Source of the DNA: Dendrobium chrysotoxum
Taxonomy: Eukaryota; Streptophyta; Magnoliopsida; Asparagales; Orchidaceae
Direction: 5' to 3'
NCBI GenBank assembly: GCA_019925795.1
Contig: CM034306.1
Span: 52,012,758 to 52,076,757 of the forward strand
DNA length: 64,000 nt
Of this stretch, positions 1 through 11,400 are shown one piece after another. Position 1 is the first letter of the stretch; each line of letters begins with the position of its first letter. Both the position numbers and the translations under genes were made by a program. The notes below the pieces were generated by a model. That model did no database searches. It saw nothing but the letters and a program-made list of their open reading frames with translations, and was not told the DNA's origin.

Positions 1-1161
1 ATTATGGAGGCTCTGGCTCTGTTTGAAAGGATGGAATCTGAGTTCTTCTGCAGCCCGGATAATGTTGTATTCAACAACATGCTCTATGTCCTCTGCAGGA
101 AAGATCCGCATGGAAACTTCATTGATGCCGCGCTCTTAATACTTCGACGAATTGGTAAGCCTGATGAATTTACTTACAGTAATATTCTCATTGGCCTGTC
201 CAGGTTCGGGAGACTCGATATTGCTATACAGATTTTCCATGAAATGAGTAGAGCTCACTTGATTCCTACTAGAACTGCTGCCAACATCCTTATTAGGCAA
301 TTATGTGGGAAGAAGAAGGAAGTCGTTGAGAAGGTTAAAGTTACAAGTGTTCGCAAGCCCTTTGAAATATTGGTTCCCTGTGTTAGAACCAAGAGTTGTA
401 TAGAGTCAGCAGTAGATGTCTTTTGGGCGATTTTGGAGTTGGATTTGGTGCCTAGCGGGCATGCCATTAATGCTCTCATTACAGAATTATCTCAGTTACA
501 GAAGTTTGAGGAGGCCTTTGAAATTTTGAAAATGGTCGGTAGTAGGAAGCTGAGATGTTGCCAGGAGAGTTATATTATAGTTATACAGGAACTGTGCAAG
601 GTTTGCAGAGCACAGGAAGCTTGTGGTTTGTTTGAGAAGATGTTGTCTGAAGGGCTTAAGCCAAAAGTTGCTTGTTACAATTCATTAATTCAAATGCTTT
701 GCAAGCTAAGGAATATGGAGGGAGCAAAGAAATACTTTGACATCATGAAGAAGAAGAAGAAGAAGAGGTGTGAACCAGATTGTGCGACATATACTTTGCT
801 AATTCATGCATACAGTGAAGTTCAAAATTGGGAGGGTGCTTATGAGCTGCTGATGGAAATGATAGACATGGGATGGAGTCCTCATTTTGATTCATATAGG
901 TTGGTGGGTGGATTTTTAAGAGAAAATGGAAGGCATGATTTGTTGATGAAGATGGAAAGGGAAATGGATGTTCAGTTGTTACAGGCTCATTGTAAGGCTG
1001 GAAGAGTTGATGATGCCTATGAAAAATTGAAGGGGATGATTGGTAAAGGGTTTTATCCGCCAATTTACGCAAAAGATGCATTTGAGCGAGCATTTAGGAA
1101 GGCTGGGAAGTGGAAGATAGCCTCTCAAATCCTCTGTCAAATGGATCAAACTGATAAATAA
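1..1161 (+). CDS. P-class pentatricopeptide repeat protein, 3' part
   Basis: The frame is open to the left edge, so the first visible Met (base 4) is probably internal and the gene starts outside the window. The visible 385 residues are made of degenerate 35-residue PPR units, for example the stretches around residues 55-90 (FTYSNILIGLSRFGRLDIA), 190-225, 226-262 and 264-300. PPR proteins bind organellar RNA, one base per repeat, to stabilise, splice or edit it. No E, DYW or SMR domain follows the repeats; the protein ends shortly after the last unit, so it is P-class. A run of Lys codons near residue 250 comes from an AAG microsatellite (about 748-768) and lengthens the end of one repeat. 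Targeting cannot be judged because the N-terminus is missing. No frameshift or stop is seen. The family is clear; the RNA target is unknown. Confidence 0.9.
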   Translation: MMEALALFERMESEFFCSPDNVVFNNMLYVLCRKDPHGNFIDAALLILRRIGKPDEFTYSNILIGLSRFGRLDIAIQIFHEMSRAHLIPTRTAANILIRQLCGKKKEVVEKVKVTSVRKPFEILVPCVRTKSCIESAVDVFWAILELDLVPSGHAINALITELSQLQKFEEAFEILKMVGSRKLRCCQESYIIVIQELCKVCRAQEACGLFEKMLSEGLKPKVACYNSLIQMLCKLRNMEGAKKYFDIMKKKKKKRCEPDCATYTLLIHAYSEVQNWEGAYELLMEMIDMGWSPHFDSYRLVGGFLRENGRHDLLMKMEREMDVQLLQAHCKAGRVDDAYEKLKGMIGKGFYPPIYAKDAFERAFRKAGKWKIASQILCQMDQTDK

Positions 1162-1287
1162 GGTATGGGGTAGAGACTTTTGGGAAGACTTGTCTATAGC
1201 TGGTGGGGGCAAGCCAAGCAAAACTGAAGGGAACAAGCACCCCTAACCCACACTAAATGGTGGGAGATAATGAAATAGGCTTATCAA

Positions 1288-1375
1288 AGGCTTGTTTGGG
1301 ATGGCTTTTTTATTACTTTCAAAAATAATTTTTTAATAAAAAATTTAATGAAAGCAGAAAGCTATCTTCAATTGT
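1288..1375. repeat. Decayed Tourist-like MITE
   Basis: The left end matches the window's common MITE (GGCTTGTTTGGGATGGC) and a weak inverted counterpart lies near 1360-1375. It sits just beyond the PPR stop codon, so it may be part of that gene's 3' untranslated region. The right end and target duplication are not clear. Confidence 0.45.
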
Positions 1376-1519
1376 TTTTTTTTTAATTTTGTGATGTTTT
1401 ACAGTAAATAGTAACAAATCAAATATTAAGGTTTAGTTAACTCACATTTGGCAACTGTTATACGTGACTTGCTCTCCTTGTGCAAGACCAATAGGATGGA
1501 TTCAAAATGAAAATTCATT

Positions 1520-1890
1520 TAAAGAGCTTTTATTATATTTAAATAATATAATAATAAAATTATGCAATAATATAAATTTATATAAATTTATGATTATAAA
1601 ATAAATAAAATTTATACACAAATAATATTTTTTATAATTTTAAATTTAGATGTCTTTAATTTTGAATTTGATTCATATTTAATATAAATTCAATTCACAT
1701 ATAAATTTATAAATTTAATATAAATGATTACTAATTTATATTAATTCACACCTATAAATTTTACATAAATTTATATTATAAATTTCAATATATATCATTC
1801 ATGATCATTTATAATAATAAATAGATAAACAATTAATTTTTATTGTATATAATTAAATAAATAAAAAATTAAATATTACTAATTAAAATA
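1520..1890. repeat. AT-rich dispersed repeat, copy 1
   Basis: About 370 bp of strongly AT-rich sequence that aligns by eye, in the same orientation and over its whole length, with 56980-57370. Shared blocks include TTCATATTTAATATAAATT and ATATATCATTCA-like segments. It carries no ORF. It is probably an old non-autonomous transposon; the class is unknown. Confidence 0.55.
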
Positions 1891-2109
1891 ACAAATATTA
1901 TTCGCATTCTAAAACAATCATATATATATATCATAAATGGGCTGCATGTATAGAAACAGCAAGATCTTTGGTTCCAACTACAGAAGTCCAAAGGATCAGT
2001 GGAGCATTACATTTCTTTCTAATAGGCAATATTGATTCGTCTGAAAGCCACATTTTACAACAAAAGGCACCTTAATTTAAGGCAGGATAATTTTTTATCA
2101 TAAATTTAA

Positions 2110-2215
2110 GGCACTTTCTAAAATGATTTTTTAATTAAAAATTTTTTTAATCTAGAAATTTTTATATTAAAAAATTATTTTAAAAAGTAATAAAAAAATC
2201 ATCCCAAATGAAGCC
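2110..2215. mobile_element. Tourist-like MITE
   Basis: It begins GGCACTTTC after TAA and ends ATCCCAAATGAAGCC before TAA, giving a 3-bp TAA target duplication (2107-2109 and 2216-2218). The left arm is degraded. It lies in the convergent intergenic region between the PPR and peroxidase genes. Confidence 0.5.
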
Positions 2216-2380
2216 TAAAAGAACAACATTCAATGTGATTTGTTGTCACCAAATAGAAAATAATTTTAATACATTTTTAATCCAAATTAGATTTCCAGTT
2301 TTACAATAAACATATCTTACAGATCAACCCAATCTTATTGCACTGCGCTTCATGAACGATAACTAGAATGCAGACTATAA

Positions 2381-2465
2381 GGTTTCGTTTGGAATGACTT
2401 TCTTATTGATTCTTAAAATAATTTTCTAATAAGAAAGAAGTAAGAAAATTATCCCAAACAAAATC
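2381..2465. mobile_element. Tourist-like MITE, short copy
   Basis: An 85-bp palindromic element beginning GGTTTCGTTTGGAATGAC and ending TATCCCAAACAAAATC, flanked by TAA on both sides (2378-2380 and 2466-2468). It lies 14 bp beyond the stop codon of the peroxidase gene and so probably forms part of its 3' untranslated region. Confidence 0.7.
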
Positions 2466-2478
2466 TAAATCATGAAAC

Positions 2479-5400
2479 TCACAACAGCTTCTGTATGTCT
2501 TCCTGTAAAGACAGAACGAAAGCCAAATTCAGCTTACACATTTGATTTTGGTGAAGTAGCATGAAATATGTTTATAATATTACAAAGATAATAGAAGCAG
2601 AACCTCAATTTTCATCGGTGATGTGGTGGGAGAATATCGCTGTACAACCTTCCCTTCTTTGTCAACAAGAAACTTGGTGAAGTTCCACTTGATACTATCC
2701 CCAAAGAAGCCACCTTTCTTGGACTTCAAAAACTTGTACAGAGGTGCAGCATTCTTCCCATCGACTTCAATCTGGAAATTCAACAGCGACATGAAGGTTT
2801 TACAGGCCTTACGCAAATGCAGAGGCTTGAAAATAATTTGGAGTCAAGTGCATGTTAAGCTCAATGAGGATAAAAATATAATTCTCGTATCAAAATTTGG
2901 AAAATTTTCTTATAAGCAAAACCCTCATCACATCCATTCAATTGATGCCACTTCAATCATTCATCTAATACAATCATTCCTTAATTTATCTTTCCTATTT
3001 TTATCATATATCCGTTTTAATATTCTAATTTTTATCATGCTCAATTTAGTTGGTAACTTTTTGGCTTCCTAATGGTTGTATTTCTACAACATTCTTAGCC
3101 TAATTAAAGTTTCAAAAGTCTCAATGATATCCTCATATCGCATAATACTCCTAAAATACTTCGCCATTTTAATCGCATAATTTTAGCTTTAAAAATTATA
3201 TTCCCATCATTCTATGTAATATATCGAAAATACCCAAACTTATAACATCTAATTCCAAGTTGTTTATTTTTAATGATATAGTTTTAGATTTGATTCAATT
3301 TCCGAAAAAGAATTCATGAGGCCTTGGCCTTCACTTTAAGGCTTTGTTTGGGACGGCTTTCTCACTACTTTCAAAAACAGTTTTCTAGTGCAAAAATTCA
3401 ATAGAAGCAATGAAAAAATAATGGCAAAAAACTATCTCAAATGAAGCCTACATCTTGATATTTTTTTTTTTCATGTTAATACATGTGATATGGCTTCAGC
3501 AGAGGGAGTAGATCATGTTTCCAGCCTAGGAGTTGCGTGATGATTAGTTGAACAATTTTTGTGCATACATAGTTGATTTCTTAAGGCAGCTTTTGGCTTC
3601 CTCTGGACTTCATACAGCTATGGCTTAGGTTTAATAAGCAACAAGCTAACAGCTCAGCATTTTCTTTTAAGATAATCCTATGTCAATCATATGTACTAGC
3701 TTAGGTGTTTTTAAGGGTATAAACTTAAGGTTGTGGTCTAATTTCTTTTACATTGATGCTTTCATTCCTTATTTTATTTCATTTCATTTACATAATATTG
3801 ATTTTGTTAAGTATTCTTGTTTTTAATTTAAAAAAGGCACTTCGAAAATCTGATTTTTAAAATTAAGGCTTCGTTTGGGACGACTTTCTTACTGCTTCTT
3901 AAAGCAGTTTTCTAATAGAAAGCTGCTTTAAGAAGCAGTAAGAAAGTCATCCCAAATGAAGCCTAAATTCAATTGTTTGTTGATTTTGTGTTTTCGAGTT
4001 CTTGCTAAACTTCTAATTCCATCATTTCACTATCATTTGGGTTCTAATTCTAATATTTCTAATTTAAATTTGAAGTAAATTGTTAAATTAATTGGTGATA
4101 TGTGATTAGTGAATTCTTAATTTTCTTTGCATAAAATTAAAATTATATTACGTCTTATAATAGTAATATCAGTGAACCTTAATTTTGAGCCGTCCAGCAT
4201 CAACTTTTCCCACATCTATTTTCATCTATAAGCATTCAAGCACAGTTAAAATCTACCAATTTGGGTTGGTAACTGTCCCAGGAAAGGCAGGTTCTGTTGA
4301 TTGGTTTGGCATGTTCGAGACACATCCTAAATGCATAAACCTAATTTTTCATGAAAAGTTTCTTCGGTAAGTCTATGATCACCTTATCAAAGATGGGGAA
4401 CTCAGCTTTGAATATAGTGCAGGCAACATCCTGAATTTCCTCATTGCTTCCAGGTTCTTGACTTAAAAATTGGTTGCAAGGAAATGCCAGAATCTCAAAT
4501 CCTGTTAAAATGACTCAAAAGAAATGGTGGCTGAAACTTGATGAGTCCTTTTGGAGATTTCTCAATTACAACTGAAATGATGGAAGAACCAATAAAAATA
4601 CAAAAGCTATTCACCTTTATCTTTGTACTTCTCATACAGAATATTCATTTCGTTGTAGTTTGTATGAGTTAAGGCGCTGCAAAAGCCACATAGGTGGCAA
4701 AGTAAGACTAGAGATCAAAACAGAAAGAACCAGGGACTATTAATGTACATTGACAAAAGAATAAGAGCAGTGGAAAGACAGAATATGCAGTAGAAATTCT
4801 AGCAATTGGTAAGAACAAGTTCATACTTCATACACATCCGTAATGAAGGAATGATGAACATTTTGAAACAAAAGACAGTATGGAAAAAGATAACTCCATG
4901 CATTTTCATTTGAGCCAACCCCTATGCCTGTCTGCGGTGATGTGCAAAGACTGGAACCAAGACTCGCATGGCTACAATATATGATATAACCAACTGTAGT
5001 TTTTGGAATAGCCAAGTTTGTAATGCATGGAATATAGAAAACAATAGCTGTGGTGAGACTGGGAATCATAATGAGATAGAAAGATAACAATTGCTAAAAT
5101 TCCAGGATTCATGACAGGTGGTTGATTGTAAAGTACCTTTTTTTTTTTCCTGTTTTGCACGAGGTAACCTACTATTGATATAATATAGATGCTGATCTTC
5201 CTTGATTACTTATGCTGACGACAATTATACCAACTTAGAATTTCATCAAGATGATTAGGTGAGAAGGGAATTCATGGATAATGCATTATGTTTATATTTA
5301 CTAATAATATTATTTATTTAATAACTTAATTGTGCTGCCATTAAATATAAATATGCCTTAATTTCTTTAAAAAAAGGGTATAAATTATTTATAAATATCT

Positions 5401-8400
5401 TTTACATTTCATCGAATCAGTGATACCACATTTGTGTTCTTTGTTATTCATAATTTCATTCACACATTTAAAATGAAGGTAAAAACGTTTGAATACATAT
5501 TTGATTATAGGTATTTAAAAGAATGATGGATATAATTCAAGACATAAAAAAATACTACATGAAAATATGTAATAATGACAAATGAAGGTGATAATAATAT
5601 GTTGTGTATTTTTTTGTGACAAATGAAGATGATTATTAATTATGAGATGATGTTGATGAAGGAAATGAAACTTTTTTGACATTTGATAATAATGATGATA
5701 ACTCCTAAGAAGACTATTTTAATTTTATGAAAAAATAAATAAACTTCAAAAAATGATTACAATATTTTAAAATTTAAATGATCAAGGCGTTGATCATTTG
5801 AACTTAAACAAGAATTGCTTAGAAATTAATATCAAATTGTGAAGCTTTGATAATTATAAACTCTATGTTTCACCAAGATAAGAATCTAGGATTTCTTAGT
5901 TGCAGTCGTGCTTTGGTATTTAGTTACATGCAAGATTAACAAGACAATTTAAAATAAGAACAAAGAAAAGCGTATCAACACTAGATGCAAGATAACAAAA
6001 TCCATCATTTAGCAAATAGAAAATTCACCTTCGAGTTTCCCTCTCTTTCACTCTTGATAGTGGGGTTAGAGGAAGAATAACTTCAGCAATCCTAGAGATG
6101 CCACCGAAAGAATGAGTACGCCTACGGTCTTGATCAACGAAAAGGTAGTCGGAGGGGAAGAAGCGGGTGGATGTCCGATGATTCATCAATATCCGTAGGG
6201 TTCGTGTTCTTCAATAGAAGACGTCAAGGTGAAGAGGATGCGGTCGACGTAGTCGTCGACGTTAACGTCGATCTCCAAATTGAGGTTGAAGAAAAGAGAT
6301 TGTAGAATATCCACTAAGCCTTGATGGTCGTAGACGAATCCGTGGTCAAACTCAGGATCGGCCATCCATGGAGGAAAGTAGACCAAATAGTAGCATATCT
6401 TCTTCCTTGGGTTGCATGTGTAGCAAGGAGTAGGGAGGTAATGGAGGAAAAGGATGGGTGGTTTCGGCCAAGACTAGGGGAAGAGCCAACTTTGAGCTCA
6501 GATTATTTTTATGTAGTTTGGTGGGAGGGACATAAAGTAATATCTGAAATTTAAGTTCAGAATTTAGTAGCGAAAGGAGGGAATAAATTTGAAATTTGAA
6601 TCTCCAATAATTGAAGACTAATTGGTGAGAGGGCTTTGATTGAGGGCCTTAATGGAGAAGAATTAATTAGGGAGAGAGGGAGAGAAGGGGCCAGCCTAAC
6701 GGGGAGAGGAAAAGGTGTCCACATACAATGTATGTGGACCCATGCATTAATGGGTGAAAGGAAATTAATTGAAGAGAGAAAGGCAAGAGGGGACGGCGGC
6801 TAGGGGAAAGGGGAAGGGGATTAGGGGAGGAATTTTTGAAGTGGTTTCCAAATTCGAGTAATTAAATTAAAGAGATTAAATCATGAGGATCTCTTTAATT
6901 TAAATTCAAATTTGAGAGGATTTGAATTTGGAAACTTTCCAAATATAGCTTGTCTAATTTAGGAAAGAATTTCAATTCAATTAGAATTGAAATTTGAATT
7001 TGAAATCTTCCCAAATTGAGATACACTACAAATGGAAAGGAAGTAATTTGGGATTTGAAGATTTGGAGGCAAAGGGGACACTATGGCCATTAAGGGCTAG
7101 GGTTTTGATGGTGGCGGCTAGGAGGGAAGGAAGGCTTTGGGAGGTGGTGGTTAGGGGTGGAGGATCCTTGAGGATGGTGGCTTAAATGATGGGGTGGATG
7201 GGTGGTCGGCTCAAGGAGAAGGAGGATGAGGGGGGTTTCGCTGAGAGCTTTGGAGGGAGGTTGGCCAACGGTGGGAGGAGAGGAAGGGGAGGAGAAAAAA
7301 ACACGAATACAAACCGAGAGCCCGACCTCTACCGGCAGCTGACGGGTGATGCTTGGCCCTCACCTAGGGTTCTCTCTTCTCTCAAGAACTCTCAAGAAAG
7401 AAGAAGACAAATGCTGAAAATTTCATTCAAATCATTATTATCCTAATACAATGACTAAGGCCTTAATATATAGGCCTCCAAAATCATGAAAATAAAAGAC
7501 TCAAATGCCCTTGGGGCTACAACATAAAAGAGATCCCTCACAGGGGTACAATGGTAAAAATTGAAATACAAATAAAAAAAATACATAAATGCATCATAAA
7601 TAGAGACTCTAAATCGTAGCCCTCAATCTACGATTCCTCTGATGATAGATGCGTCGAAATCTCCTGTTGATGTACTCATCATATTTACTAGTATTTCATA
7701 TTAATATATATTGTATTTGTAATTATTTAATATTATGCACCATATTTAAAATGGCGCGTGCCACGCCGTGTGCTTTGTGCTATAGCTCCACAAAAAAAGT
7801 TGCGCTAGGATGCACCATTCGCCATTGACAAGATTAGTTCATGCTGAGGGCGACAGATCCTATCATGTTGCACTAGTGTTATCTGTGGACCTTCTCATAA
7901 GAGTTGAAGTATCTCATTATGAGTCTCCTCCATCCTATGAACGTGATTTTCTATAGATGGTGTCAAACTATCATGAGCAAAAGATTTTGCGATAGTGGAT
8001 TATAATTCTCATCTAGTATTATACAAGATTCCACACACACATATAACAGATGTTCACAATAGACACGAGTTTTACTTTGAAAATCCAAGAGGGCAAAGCA
8101 ATGGGGCATGAATCGATTGAAATTATTCCACAAGGTAAACATAGTTTACAAAGATTCGCCCAACCTTTAAATTGGAGAAAGCGGAATTACAAGAGTAAAA
8201 GTTGTCGGCTTGGCCTCCTATGAGAGCAATGGAAAATATTGGAGAGTAATCAGATCCCTTTTTAAGAAAATATGCATGTATTAATGCTTTGTTTGGCAAT
8301 TCTATCATATTTTGTGATGTGTGGTATTATTTTGTATTTATTGTGTCATGTTTAGTAAAGAAGATGATTGTTCAGGAAAATTGATAGGAAATACTTGAGT

Positions 8401-11400
8401 TCGCAAGTAACCCGAAGGGAATACTTGAGTTCGCAAGCAAACCTATCTCCAATGGAGGGACAAACAGCAAAAAATCTACTGTTCCAGCACAGAAACAGCC
8501 CAAAACATAGGAGAAATAGAGGAAAAACTGCAATAAAACCAAGCAAACACTTGTATTCCACTAGTAGACGAATAAAAATAGGGAACGATACAAGGATCTT
8601 CAATTCGAGAGGAAGATTAACTCTCCAAAATCTCTAGACAAGATTGTCTAGAGCCTAAGCCTCCAAGAAACCCTAATTCTTCTCAAAACATAACATAACT
8701 CCCCTCCAATCCTCCTTCCCCTTCTAATACAAAAGCTTTCCTAATTAATTTCCCTCCCAAAGCCCTAGCCGCCCCCTCCTATGTGATTTTGAAATTATTT
8801 AAGTGGGTGGGACCCACCCATTTGGGCGGAACAAAGGGGAGGAGGCGGATTGGTTCCGCCTCCTGTAGGTAAGCTGGACCGGCCCCCCTTGGGCCGGTTG
8901 AGCCGGTTCCAATTGAACCGGCGTCCCCTTGGCCCTCTTCTCCTGTACCTCCTATTCAGTCAGTTTCTTAAAATTTCCCCCAGGTCCTCCTCCTTCAGAC
9001 TTCTCCCTTGGTACATCTCGTGAACCTCCCGGTACGGCTCCTTTGGGAGCTATAAAGGTAGTCGTCATCCTGTAGGACCCCCTGGAACTACTGCCTCGAG
9101 CCCCCCTCTCCAGATGCTTCTAGTCCTCGACCAGTTGTGCCAACTCCATGGCCTCCCCCAGGTCGTGCGGTCTCATCACTCTAACAGCTGCTCTGATCTC
9201 GGGTTTGAGCCCCTTCATGAAGTTCCTCTCGAGCACGATCTCAGAAAGACAATCCAGTCTGCTAGCTAGGTACTCAAATCGATCACGGAACTCTGCCACT
9301 ATCCCCTCCTGCGTCAAGGCAAAGAACTGCTCGTAGAAGTCTCCTCCCCTACTGGTTCGGAAACGCTCTAACAGACAGTCCTTGAACTCCCTCCAGCTTC
9401 AAATAGGTCGCCTCATGTCTCTCCACTGGTACCACACCAGTGCCTTCCCCTCCAAGCACAGTCCTGCCGCTGTCAGTTTCTCCTCCTCCGTCAACCCGTT
9501 GACGGCAAAGTATCGCTCCACCTTATAAATCCAGCCATGACCATCCTCGCCCTCAAAGATGGGCATCTTCAGTTTCCTTACCTTTGGATCTCCTCCGTAC
9601 CCTCGGTATCCTCCATAACCTCCCATCCCTCAAAGGGGAGGTACTCCCCAAGTGTCCCGATCGTCCCTCCGACGATTGTACCCAAACACTTCCTCATATT
9701 CCCCTCTTCTCCCTTCAAAATCAGCACCCCTGCGATGCATTTCTTCCCTCCTTCCTACAAAATCAGCACCCCTTCGTTCGTACCCCTGGCTCATCTCCTC
9801 TCTAGAAAACGGTTCTAGAGGCGGCATGTCGTCCTCCCCCTCAAGGATCTCCACCTCCGGATTTTTCCTCCCCCGAGACGGGTTCAGATTTCCTCCTATG
9901 CCATGGCCGTCGGTGGTCTCTCTTACTTCCGATGTCGTCGGGTTTGTCTTCATCTCCATTAATTTCTTCAACATCTCCTCCACAACTGTGAACTTTCCTT
10001 CCAACCTTTCATTGTTGGATGTGATTTGATTTTGAAAATCAAAAATTTTTTCCTCCAAATCTGATTTCAATTGTCCGATTTCGCCCTCCAAGACTTCCAC
10101 CTTCTTTTCGGCCATCTTTCCTTCACGAATCACAAGGATTTCTCTTCCGGATGCCCAAAAGTTTGCTGAAATTTCTAGATTTCAGCCGCCGATGGTCCCA
10201 AAAATGATGCTCTAATACCAATTTGATAAGAAATACTTGAGTTCACAAGTAACGCGAAGGGAATACTTGAGTTCGCAAGCAAACCTATCTCCAATGGAGG
10301 GACAAACAGCAGAAAATCTACTGTTCCAGCACAGAAACAGCCCAAAACATAGGAGAAATAGAGGAAAAACTGCAATAAAACCAAGCAAACACTTGTATTC
10401 CACTAGTAGACGAATAAAAACAGAGAACGATACAAGGATCTTCAATTCAAGAGGAAGATTAACTCTCCAAAATCTCTAGACAAGGTTGTCTAGAGCCCAA
10501 GCCTCCAAGAAACCCTAATTCTTCTCAAAACATAACATAACTCCCCTCCAATCCTCCTTCCCCTTCTAATACAAAAGCTTTCCTAATTAATTTCCCTCCC
10601 AAAGCCCTAGCCGCCCCCTCCTATGTGATTTTGAAATTATTTAAGTGGGTGGGACCCACCCATTTGGGCGGAACAAAGGGGAGGAGGCGGACTGGTTCTG
10701 CCTCCTGTAGGTAAGTTGGACCGGCCCCCCTTGGGCCGGTTGAGCCGGTTCCAATTGAACCGGCGTAACAAAAACTTACCACTAGGGTTGCTACCTAAAA
10801 TGCCTTATTAGATTACCAATTAATTTAATAACAAACAAATATATTAGAGTAGATTATCACCATAGTAATTAATGATTAATTAATTAGTCTAATTAATTTA
10901 TAATCAGCCTAATTAATATTCAGTGAATCAAACTATGAGTAATCAGAGCTTATTATCCTGATTATTAACTAACTCATTAGTAGCGTGATTTATTCAACTT
11001 AATATAATTAACCATTTTAATTAATGTTCCAACTAATACTTAATACCACTTAACCTAACTAATCTTTTAATTAATTTTTTAATTAGTTCAATGTAATAAC
11101 TAATTCTTCCACTGAACTATTATAGAAGTCGGAGTATTTTCGTAATAAAAGTGGAAAAGCTAAAATTCAGGAAAAAAAACTTTTTTAAGGAAATGAAGCA
11201 GAAACAGTGAAAATTTTATAGAATATCAAGGCAACCCATAGTTCTAAAAAAAAGCTATTTTTTGGCTTTCTTTAAGGTTAATTTTTTCCTCATAGAAGGG
11301 GAATACCGAATGTGATATTGATATTAGTTATCAATAAATATTAGTGTTTAGAGTTAAGAGTGATTTAAATATATAGCTTTTAAAAGTTTCTCATTTACAT

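Larger units (their letters stand above)
8382..10770 (-). mobile_element. Gypsy-type LTR retrotransposon, pol deleted, in GPX intron 2
   Basis: Two nearly identical LTRs (8382-8926 and 10224-10770) flank only a gag region, in the same orientation as GPX. The 5' LTR is on the right: it begins TGTTACGCCGG and ends TTCTTATCA, followed by a primer-binding site. The flanks AAAAT (8377-8381) and AAAAC (10771-10775) could be a target duplication with one mismatch. All of pol, the polypurine tract and the first five bases (TGTTA) of the 3' LTR are missing, which points to one internal deletion running from the end of gag into the LTR. Confidence 0.85.

Noticed and set aside
743..1236. Minus-strand frames opposite the PPR gene
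   Set aside because: Antisense shadows of a clear repeat protein with no family match.
2623..3072. 149-codon plus-strand frame
   Set aside because: It is the antisense shadow of a GPX exon followed by AT-rich intron.
2604..4676. GPX exons read as a 5'-truncated pseudogene
   Set aside because: The missing front exons were found at 12230-12306 and 12943-13086 with matching phases, so the gene is complete with a long intron.
7186..7446. Gly/Arg-rich plus-strand frame as a gene
   Set aside because: Purine-rich low-complexity sequence, no start context and no homology; probably the LTR leader seen from the wrong strand.
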